From JALHMI01 sp964598535 (GTDB taxonomy: Bacteria; Planctomycetota; Planctomycetia; Pirellulales; PALSA-1355), in the NCBI GenBank assembly GCA_964598535.1, contig CAZRCI010000008.1, positions 92,633-156,632 on the forward strand: 64,000 nt of DNA, written 5' to 3'. Below, in pieces: positions 16,402 through 23,801 of the stretch. Position 1 is the first letter of the stretch. Each line of letters starts with the position of its first letter. The position numbers were made by a program, and so were the translations under genes. Below the pieces are notes generated by a model, which worked only from the letters and a program-made list of their open reading frames with translations, did no database searches and was not told where the DNA came from.

Positions 16402-16499
16402 GTGGCTAATGGTCAGCGGCTAGTGGTCCGTGAAGAAAGTGCGCCGCGGCGAGGAAAGTACTCCTCCAGCCGCGAGTCACTAGCCACGAACCACTCCTT
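16402..16499. repeat. YAGTGGC-type heptamer repeat between pilC/gspF and gspG-like genes
   Basis: Left half (about 16402-16437) reads as heptamers GTGGCTA, ATGGTCA, GCGGCTA, GTGGTCC, GTGAAGA. The right half (about 16475-16499) carries inverted units (GTCACTA, GCCACGA, ACCACTC). A short GC-rich inverted pair lies between them. The element fills nearly all of the 116-bp intergenic space. Confidence 0.7.
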
Positions 16500-16502
16500 C
16501 TC

Positions 16503-17834
16503 CTATCCGCTCAAGTTCGTAATCAGCGCCACCAGCGGCATGAACAACGCGATGACGATGAAGCCAACCGCGCCGCCCAGGACGATGATGAGCAAGGGTT
16601 CCATCAGGCTCACAAGGCTTTCCGTAAGCACCGAGACTTCTTCGTCATAGGTGTCGGCCACCTTGTAGAGCATCGTGTCGAGTTCGCCCGTTTCTTCGCC
16701 CACGTCGACCATGTTCACGGTCAGATCGTCGACGACGCGCGAGTTCATCCGGCCCATGTACATCAGCAGGCCGACCGGGCCCGCGCAGAAGAACGCCCAA
16801 AAGAACGCGCACATCGGATGGAAGGACATCTTCGAGAACTCCTTCATCGGCTTGGCGATCGATTCGCCCTCGCGGATGGATTCGGAGATCTTGCCGAACA
16901 TGTATTCGAACATCGCGTTGCCGCTCGTTTCGCGCGTGATGTTGAGCGCTTCCAGAATCGGCACGCCCGAGGCCACCAGCGTGCCGAGCGTTCGCGTGGT
17001 GCGGGCCAGGATGTTCTTTTCCACCAGGGGGCCGAAGATGGGCATCTTCAGCAGGAACATGTCCCAGCCGACGCGGCCCGCGTTGAATTTGCGCAGCAGC
17101 TTGATGAATAACCACAAGCTGAGCGGGATGCCGGGAATCAGGTACCAATAGGTGACGGTCAATTCTGAGACGGTCATCAGAAAGACCGTCATTGCCGGCA
17201 GCTCGGTGTCGAAGTCGTCGAAAATCTGCACGAACGAGGGCACGATCTTGATCATGATGAACGTCAGAATGCCAACGGCCACCGAGATGACGACGATCGG
17301 ATAGACCATCGCGCCTTTAATTTTGCGCTTGAGCGACTGGGCACGTTCCTGGAAGTCGGCCAGACGCTGGAGAATGAGCTCGAGCGCACCGCCCGCTTCG
17401 CCGGCTTTGATCATGTTGACGTAGAGGCGATTGAAGGCCTTGGGCGACTTGGACATGGCCTCGCTAAGCGTCGAGCCGCCTTCGATCTCGTCGCAGACGT
17501 CCATCAGGCTAACCTTGAGCCGGCCGCCTTTGCATTGCTGTTCGAGGATGCGCAGGCTGCGCAGAATCGGCAGGCCGGCGTCTTGTAGAATCGAAAGTTG
17601 CCGAGTGAAGGCGGTGAGAACCTTGCTGTTGACGCTGCCGATGACGAAGCCGCGCTTTTTGCCCGACTTGGCTTTTTCGGCCGCCGCCTTCTTCTGCTTC
17701 TTGACGGCGATCTTCGTGACGAAGTAGCCCATCTGGCGAATCGTCGCCTGGGCTTCCTCTTCGCTCATGGCCTCGATGACGTCCTTGATCTCCTGACCGG
17801 TGGAGTCCATGGCCTCGAATTGATAGGTAGGCAT
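16503..17834 (-). CDS. Type II secretion / type IV pilus inner membrane platform protein GspF/PilC
   Basis: Protein of 443 residues with two T2SSF repeats. The first spans about residues 75-200 (FTRQLSILQDAGLPILRSL) and the second about 275-440 (ARTTRTLGTLVASGVPILEALN). Three to four hydrophobic segments anchor it in the inner membrane, where it connects the ATPase to the pseudopilus. It is about 40 residues longer than usual. Part of the excess is a hydrophobic, aromatic insert at about residues 338-367 (MCAFFWAFFCAGPVGLLMYMG), placed just before the conserved DVGEETGELD. It follows the second PilB/GspE gene by 87 bp and precedes the pseudopilin genes. Confidence 0.9.
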   Translation of the reverse strand: MPTYQFEAMDSTGQEIKDVIEAMSEEEAQATIRQMGYFVTKIAVKKQKKAAAEKAKSGKKRGFVIGSVNSKVLTAFTRQLSILQDAGLPILRSLRILEQQCKGGRLKVSLMDVCDEIEGGSTLSEAMSKSPKAFNRLYVNMIKAGEAGGALELILQRLADFQERAQSLKRKIKGAMVYPIVVISVAVGILTFIMIKIVPSFVQIFDDFDTELPAMTVFLMTVSELTVTYWYLIPGIPLSLWLFIKLLRKFNAGRVGWDMFLLKMPIFGPLVEKNILARTTRTLGTLVASGVPILEALNITRETSGNAMFEYMFGKISESIREGESIAKPMKEFSKMSFHPMCAFFWAFFCAGPVGLLMYMGRMNSRVVDDLTVNMVDVGEETGELDTMLYKVADTYDEEVSVLTESLVSLMEPLLIIVLGGAVGFIVIALFMPLVALITNLSG

Positions 17835-17921
17835 GGCGGTAGGTCCTGATGGGTGACTCGAGGGATTGTTGGTCGTTCAGGTTGCGCCGCCGGCTTTCCG
17901 GAGCCGGCCGGCAGGGGGTCT

Positions 17922-19640
17922 TTAAGCTTCCATCACCGTCTCGCGGACGACTTCTTCGAGCGTGGTAAAACCGTCTTCGGCGGCGCGCATGCCGGCGTCG
18001 CGCAGCGTGACCATCCCATAGCTTCGGGCGGCGTCGCGCAGCTCTTCGGTCGATGCGTCCTTCATGATCATGTCGCGGAGGTTGTCGTTCAGCACCATCA
18101 GCTCGAACAGGCCCACGCGGCCTTTGTAGCCCGTGTTGTTGCAGGCGTCGCAGCCGCGTCCACGAAAGTAGTTCTTTCCGGCGATGTCCGAGGGAGTGAG
18201 ATCGAGATCGGCCAGCGTCTCGCTGCTAGGCACCGCCGTCTCGCGGCATTGCGTGCAGATGCGACGCACAAGCCGCTGGGCGAGAATGCCCTCGACCGTG
18301 GCCGTGACCAAAAACGGCTGGATGCCCATGTCGCGCAAGCGGGTAATCGTGCTGGGGGCGTCATTCGTGTGCAGCGTGCTGAACACCGTGTGGCCGGTGA
18401 GCGAAGCTTGCACGGCGATCTCGGCCGTCTCGATGTCGCGAATCTCGCCCACCAGAATCTTGTCGGGATCCTGCCGGAGGATCGCCCGCAGACACATCGC
18501 AAACGTATTGCCGATCGAGGAGTCGATCGGCACCTGTACGATGCCGTCGATGTCGTACTCGATGGGGTCTTCGGTGGTGATCAGTTTTTCGGTGATCACG
18601 TTCATTTCGGACAGCGCCGAGTAGAGCGTGGTGGTTTTGCCCGAACCCGTGGGACCGGTTACGAGAATGATGCCGTTGGGTTTGTGCATGATCTCGCGGA
18701 ATCCCTTGATCGTGGGCGCGTCCATGCCCACGTTGTTCAGGTCGAGCGATACGACCGAGCGGTCGAGCACCCGCATGACGACGCTTTCGCCGAACATCGT
18801 CGGGAGCACGCTCACGCGCAGGTCGACCGGGTGGCCGCCCACGGTCAGCTCGATACGGCCGTCCTGCGGCATGCGGCGTTCGGCGATGTCGAGATTCGCC
18901 ATGACCTTGATACGGGTCGTGATCGCAAAAGCGAGATGGCGCGGCGGCGGGACCATTTCATACAGCACGCCGTCGGCCTTGATGCGAATGCGGAATTCGT
19001 CTTCGAACGGCTCGAAGTGCAAGTCGCTCGCGTGGTCGCGAATGGCGATCAGCAGCACCATGTTCAGCAGCTTGCGCACGGGCGCGCTGTCGGCCAGGGC
19101 TTCGACGCTGGTCAGGTCGATGGGGCCCTCTTTGCCCGCGGCGGCCGCCGCGGCCGCAAGCTCTTCGTCGGCGTCCATGTCCGCCACGAGGGTTTCAACG
19201 CTTTCGGTGTCGGTGGCGTAGTAGCGTTCGAGCGCCTTCAGCACGTCGCGCTCGGTGGCCACGACGGCCCGAATGTCATAGCCCAGGAACGTGCGCAGCT
19301 CATCCTGAATCGCGAGATTCTGCGGGTCGCACATCGCGATCGTCAGCGTGCCGTCGCGGAAGGCGATCGGCAGGATGCGATACATTTGGGCCATGGTCTC
19401 GGTTACCAGGCTCAGCACGTTGGGTGGGATGGTGATGTCGGCCAGGTTGACGACCTGCATCCCCCACTGCTCGGCGACGGCCTGGGACAATTGCTCTTCG
19501 TTGATCAGCCCCTGGCTTTCGGCGAACTTGCCAAGCAGAATGCCGGGAGCATTCTGATGCTCTTCGAGCAGCGTTTCGAGCTGGTCGTCGGTAATGAAGC
19601 CGAGATCGACCAGAATCTGACCCAAGCGACGCATTGCCAT
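17922..19640 (-). CDS. GspE/PilB-type secretion or pilus assembly ATPase (downstream paralogue)
   Basis: ATPase of 572 residues. An N-terminal T2SSE_N/MshEN-type domain (about 1-150) is followed by a low-complexity Ala-rich linker (about 160-170) and the catalytic domain. Walker A is GPTGSGKT (329-336), the Asp box is ITTEDPIEYD, Walker B is ILVGEIRD (395-402) and the His box is FSTLHTNDAPS. A tetracysteine zinc module (CTQC ... CDAC) lies near residues 460-505. It would power pseudopilus or pilus extension from the cytoplasm. Together with the gene at 21396-23108 the operon encodes two PilB/GspE-like ATPases plus PilT. Confidence 0.92.
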   Translation of the reverse strand: MAMRRLGQILVDLGFITDDQLETLLEEHQNAPGILLGKFAESQGLINEEQLSQAVAEQWGMQVVNLADITIPPNVLSLVTETMAQMYRILPIAFRDGTLTIAMCDPQNLAIQDELRTFLGYDIRAVVATERDVLKALERYYATDTESVETLVADMDADEELAAAAAAAGKEGPIDLTSVEALADSAPVRKLLNMVLLIAIRDHASDLHFEPFEDEFRIRIKADGVLYEMVPPPRHLAFAITTRIKVMANLDIAERRMPQDGRIELTVGGHPVDLRVSVLPTMFGESVVMRVLDRSVVSLDLNNVGMDAPTIKGFREIMHKPNGIILVTGPTGSGKTTTLYSALSEMNVITEKLITTEDPIEYDIDGIVQVPIDSSIGNTFAMCLRAILRQDPDKILVGEIRDIETAEIAVQASLTGHTVFSTLHTNDAPSTITRLRDMGIQPFLVTATVEGILAQRLVRRICTQCRETAVPSSETLADLDLTPSDIAGKNYFRGRGCDACNNTGYKGRVGLFELMVLNDNLRDMIMKDASTEELRDAARSYGMVTLRDAGMRAAEDGFTTLEEVVRETVMEA

Positions 19641-19781
19641 GGAGAGTTACGCCCTTTGTGATGCTGGCGGTGTTCGTTGGTGCGGTGTTCGTCGGTAATC
19701 GAGCGCCGTGACTTTCGCTGGCGCTTCGGTTGTCGGTCGTTTGCTCCGTAGCAGATCGCGGCGCGGAGTTATCCCGCGCCG

Positions 19782-20924
19782 CTATTTTTTCTTGCCGGGA
19801 GCCTCTTCTTTGTCCTTGTCGGCGTCGTCTTCGTCGAACATGCCGCGTTCGGCATTCGCGATGCGGGCGGCGAGTTCGTCTGGCGCGGCCGATTTGGCGA
19901 GCACGTCCTGCTTGGTGCAATTGCCCGCCTTCCAGTGTCGAAACAGCGAGTCATCGAGCAGAATCATGCCCTGCTTGGCTCCGGTTTGGATGGCGGAGTT
20001 GATGCGGAACGTTTTGTTTTCGCGAATCAGGTTGCCAATGGCCGAATTGCACACGAGCAACTCGTGGGCGGCGACGCGGCCGCCACCGATCTTGGGAATC
20101 AGCGTTTGCGAGAGTACGCCAATGATCGAGGTGGAAAGCTGCGTGCGAATCTGGTCTTGTTGCGTGGTGGGGAACACGTCGATGATGCGGTTGACCGTGC
20201 CCTGGGCGCCTGTGGTATGCAGCGTGCCGAATACGACGTGGCCCGTTTCGGCGGCGCTGATAGCCGCTTCGATCGTCGGCAGGTCGCGAAGCTCGCCCAC
20301 GAGGATAATGTCCGGATCTTGACGCAGCGCGCGGCGGAGTGCTTCGGAGAAGCTAGGGACATCGACGCCGATCTCACGCTGATTGACCGTCGACTTTTTG
20401 TTCGGATGAAAGAATTCGATCGGATCTTCGATTGTGATGATGTGATGATCGAAGTTCTCGTTCAGATAGTTGATCATGCTGGCCAGCGAGGTGCTCTTGC
20501 CCGACCCCGTTGGCCCGGTAACCAGAAACAAGCCGCGCGGACGCTGGATCAAACGCTCGCACGCGGTGGGGAGCCCAAGCTGCTCCATGGTGAGCAGCTT
20601 GTTAGGGATCTGCCGAAGCACCATGGCAATGTTGCCGCGCTGCTTGAAGACCGAAACGCGGAACCGGGCCAGGTCGCCAAAGGCAAAGCCAAAGTCGGAA
20701 CCGCCGACCGCCTGTAGCTCCTGCTGGCAGCGGTCGGGAGTAATGCTCTTCATCAGCGATTGGGTGTCGGCCGGCTCGAGAACCTTGGTCTTGAGCTTGA
20801 CCATATGGCCATCGTGCCGAATCACCGGCGGCTGGCCCACGGTGATGTGCAAATCGCTTGCGCCCTGCCGCACGACTGCGTGAAGCAGCTTATCGATATG
20901 AATGGTTTCAGCAGAAGTCGACAC
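19782..20924 (-). CDS. pilT: PilT-type twitching/retraction ATPase
   Basis: ATPase of 380 residues, the usual PilT length. The N-terminal PAS-like domain starts LLHAVVRQGASDLHITVGQPP. Walker A is GPTGSGKS (137-144), followed by EDPIEFFH, Walker B LVGELRD and the His-box region FGTLHTTGAQGTVNRIIDVFP. There is no tetracysteine motif, as expected for PilT. The C-terminus ends in a charged lysine-rich tail. The start is a GTG with AGAGGA upstream. PilT implies filament retraction, which is a type IV pilus property and not a classical type II secretion property. PilU or another PilT-like retraction ATPase cannot be excluded. Confidence 0.9.
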   Translation of the reverse strand: MSTSAETIHIDKLLHAVVRQGASDLHITVGQPPVIRHDGHMVKLKTKVLEPADTQSLMKSITPDRCQQELQAVGGSDFGFAFGDLARFRVSVFKQRGNIAMVLRQIPNKLLTMEQLGLPTACERLIQRPRGLFLVTGPTGSGKSTSLASMINYLNENFDHHIITIEDPIEFFHPNKKSTVNQREIGVDVPSFSEALRRALRQDPDIILVGELRDLPTIEAAISAAETGHVVFGTLHTTGAQGTVNRIIDVFPTTQQDQIRTQLSTSIIGVLSQTLIPKIGGGRVAAHELLVCNSAIGNLIRENKTFRINSAIQTGAKQGMILLDDSLFRHWKAGNCTKQDVLAKSAAPDELAARIANAERGMFDEDDADKDKEEAPGKKK

Positions 20925-21395
20925 GCTTCTTGTCCTCTCTTCTTAACAGTCACGGGCCAAACGGGAATTGCGGCGGTCGGTCGGCGCTACAGAGAAGCCC
21001 AACCGCCGCCCCCCTTGGGATCGGCGTAGTCTGTGCGATATTCGCGAACAACCTCCAGCAGTACCGCAGGGACGGGCGGATCGCGGGAGCCGTGATGGAC
21101 ACTGTTCCGGGTGGGGCGAGTTGGAACCAGTCGCCCCGAATTGCCAAAGGATTATTCGCCCCTGCCGGGCAAACCGCCAAGGTGTCCGGAAATACGAGCA
21201 GGTCTATCGCACCTGCACGAAAGCGTCGTATGACCGGCCATTTGGCGACTGAGCCGACGGGTTGGTTGTTCTCGAGTTGGTTGTGGCGGTAGATTTGTAC
21301 CTTTGTTACTTGGTGTCCTTTGCCCCTCGTGCGGCGGCCCGCCGCAGGAGCAGCCGCTGGGGTGGCCGCTCCTATCGCAATTGTCGAACTGTGCG
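20925..21395. other. Intergenic region between pilT and the upstream pilB-like gene
   Basis: 471 bp without a convincing gene. It contains a GC-rich perfect inverted repeat at 21331-21345 (7-bp arms, 1-nt spacer) close to the end of the upstream pilB-like gene; no T-run follows on the minus strand, so terminator activity is uncertain. Short open frames here lack ribosome sites and resemble nothing known. Confidence 0.5.
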
Positions 21396-23108
21396 TTAGT
21401 TCTCGACCTTCTTGGCGACCCGGAAGATTTCTTCCAGGGTGGTAGTGCCGGCTATAACTTTGCGGATACCGTCGTAGTAAAGCGGTACCATCCCTTGAGA
21501 TACAGCCACACGCCGGATCTCCTGGGTAGGCGCTCCGGCAAAGGCCAGCTCGCGAACCTTGTTGGTCATCATCATCATTTCAAAGATGCCCTGGCGACCG
21601 CGATAACCCGACTTTGAGCAGTTGCCGCAGCCTTTGCCCTTCATGAATTTGGCCGTGGCAGCCACCTCGGGCGTGATGCCCGCAGCTTCAAGCTGGGCGT
21701 CCGTCGGGCGGTGCGGCTGCTTACACTTAGGGCATATAACCCGTACAAGCCGCTGCGCCAGCACGGCCACCACGGAGCTAGCAACAAGGTATCCGGGAAC
21801 TCCCATGTCGGTCATTCTTGTAACAGCACTAGGCGCATCGTTCGTATGGAGTGTACTGAAAACCAAGTGTCCAGTTAGAGATGCTTGAATACCCATTTGC
21901 GCAGTCTCCGAGTCACGCATCTCTCCCACTAGAATCACGTTCGGAGCCTGACGCAACATGGCCCGGATGATTTTCGCAAAATCGAGTCCGATGTGATGCT
22001 TCACTTCCACCTGGTTGATACCCGGCAGGTAGTACTCGACGGGATCTTCGGCCGTAATAATTTTGCGGTCTGGCCGGTTGAGCTCATTCAGCGAGGCATA
22101 GAGCGTGGTGGTCTTACCGGACCCCGTTGGGCCGGTGACGAGAATAATGCCGTTCGGGCGCCGGATCAGGTTTTTGAATTGCCGAAAATCATTTTCTGAG
22201 AGCCCGAGCTGACGGACGCCGACCCGGATACTGTCCTTATCCAGGACTCGCATAACACAAGATTGGCCATGATTGGTCGGCAGAATGCTAACCCGCAGGT
22301 CGAGCTGCTTGTCCCCCACGGTGACCTTGATGCGACCATCCTGAGGACGGCGGCGTTCAGCAATATCGATGTTCGCCAGAATCTTGATGCGGGAGAGCAT
22401 GGCCCCTAAAAGTCGTCGGGGGGGGCTGTCGCGTTCGACCAGCACTCCGTCGATGCGGTAGCGGATGCGTACCCGATCTTCGAAGGGTTCGACGTGAATA
22501 TCGGACGCCCTGAGTTGCACGGCCTCGCTGATGATAAGCTGCACCAGACGGACGATCGGGGCGCTGCTCTCGTCCACGGCGTCGTCGCTGCCGCCCGCCG
22601 TTTCCTGCTCGGTTTCGGTAAAATCGATGGCCGTATCGGTGAATTCCTGGAGCATCGAGTCCGCGCTCTGATCCTCCATCTGGCCATAGTGGCGGTTAAT
22701 GGCCTCTTGGATCGCCGAGCGCGGCGCAAGCGCAATGTCGATGTTGCGGTTAAGGATGAATCGCAGCTTATCGAAGGCCTCGAGATCCGAGGGATCACTG
22801 ACAATCACCTTTAGGGCGCCGTCTTCCTCGGCCATCGGCAACACGGAGTTTTCCCGGGCGACCGATTCAGGCACTAGTTCCACGATGGATGGCGGAATGA
22901 CGACTTCATTCAGGTCGATAAACTCCAGGCCGTGTTCCTTGGCCATAGCTTTTCCGACTTCGACCTCCGTGGCATAGCCGAGGACGACCAGTTGTTCGTG
23001 TACTTTTTTACCGCTGGTGCGGGCAACTCGCTTGGCTTCCGCATATTGATCTGCGGAGATGATGCCCTGGCGAATGAGGATCTCGGCAAAATCCAATTTC
23101 TTGGCCAT
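21396..23108 (-). CDS. GspE/PilB-type secretion or pilus assembly ATPase (upstream paralogue)
   Basis: ATPase of 570 residues, first gene of the leftward operon. The N-terminal domain (about 1-150) starts MAKKLDFAEILIRQGIISAD and matches the MshEN/T2SSE_N fold. The catalytic domain has Walker A GPTGSGKT, EDPVEYYLPG, Walker B ILVGEMRD, the His box FSTLHTNDAPS and a tetracysteine module (CPKC ... CGNC). It resembles the second PilB/GspE in this operon over most of its length but differs in the linker, which is acidic here. Two assembly ATPases may drive different filaments or work as a pair; the sequence does not decide this. Confidence 0.92.
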   Translation of the reverse strand: MAKKLDFAEILIRQGIISADQYAEAKRVARTSGKKVHEQLVVLGYATEVEVGKAMAKEHGLEFIDLNEVVIPPSIVELVPESVARENSVLPMAEEDGALKVIVSDPSDLEAFDKLRFILNRNIDIALAPRSAIQEAINRHYGQMEDQSADSMLQEFTDTAIDFTETEQETAGGSDDAVDESSAPIVRLVQLIISEAVQLRASDIHVEPFEDRVRIRYRIDGVLVERDSPPRRLLGAMLSRIKILANIDIAERRRPQDGRIKVTVGDKQLDLRVSILPTNHGQSCVMRVLDKDSIRVGVRQLGLSENDFRQFKNLIRRPNGIILVTGPTGSGKTTTLYASLNELNRPDRKIITAEDPVEYYLPGINQVEVKHHIGLDFAKIIRAMLRQAPNVILVGEMRDSETAQMGIQASLTGHLVFSTLHTNDAPSAVTRMTDMGVPGYLVASSVVAVLAQRLVRVICPKCKQPHRPTDAQLEAAGITPEVAATAKFMKGKGCGNCSKSGYRGRQGIFEMMMMTNKVRELAFAGAPTQEIRRVAVSQGMVPLYYDGIRKVIAGTTTLEEIFRVAKKVEN

Positions 23109-23801
23109 TACACGTCCGTATTGGATGAGGAGTTCAATTCCCGATTAACGGGATTCGTAGTGCGCAATGAACGAGCTTGCCATCGACCGCCCCAAGCGGT
23201 AGCTGGCAGACATATTAACGATTTGCCTTCGTGCAAGCTTCCCCCATTCGCCTCCGCAGGAACAGATTCGCCAGAACCCGCAACCCTCGAAAGGGCGATT
23301 GCAGGGCGAAATGGGTACGTACAAAGCCCCCAACGGACTGGCGAACCTAACCGTGTGACCTCCCTCCGGGCGAAGAGCGTTGCGAGCCCTGTGCGCGATG
23401 AGATACCTGCGCACGAGAAATGTGATAACTCTGTTCTAATTTGAGACTAATGGCGAATGGATGGGTTGTCAACAAACGCTCGATCCTGATGTAGCAAGTA
23501 CCGCCCGCCCTCGCATTTAGTCCCTATTTCAGGGGGTTCGTAGTGTTCGGGCTGGGGTTTTTGGGAAAGATTGCCTCCTCGCTGCTGCAATACTCGGAAA
23601 CGCGGAGCCCGAATTATCTCGGGCTGATCATCGCGAGTGCGATTTTAACGATTTGCGAGATTGGGTTTTCGTGGCCGAATGGCCGGCGGCTGCTTGTGGC
23701 GGTAGGGAGCGGCTCATTATTCTAGAACTTACGCCCGGCAAGCAAGACACATCCAGCCAAGGGCGGCAAAGCGGTTCTTAGCTTTGCATGACGTCAAATC
23801 A
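23109..23801. other. Divergent intergenic region between the pilus operon and the S53 peptidase gene
   Basis: About 690 bp, more AT-rich in the middle. It should hold the promoters of both divergent genes. On the minus strand a TTGACA (23467-23472) with a poor TAGTCT 17 bases on is a weak promoter candidate for the pilus operon. A GTG-started open frame at 23543-23725 encodes 60 residues with one hydrophobic segment (LGLIIASAILTICEIGF) and AGGGGG upstream; it may be a small membrane protein or chance. Confidence 0.4.

Noticed and set aside
10780..16499. CRISPR-like array in the pseudopilin operon
   Set aside because: The units are 7-bp tandem repeats and inverted arms of varying sequence, without constant repeats and unique spacers of equal size, and no cas genes are present.
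17853..19661. Long plus-strand open frame of about 600 codons opposite the second pilB/gspE gene
   Set aside because: It is the antisense of a clear ATPase gene; its product is His/Asp/Gly/Arg-rich low-complexity sequence without motifs, as expected from GC-rich codon bias.
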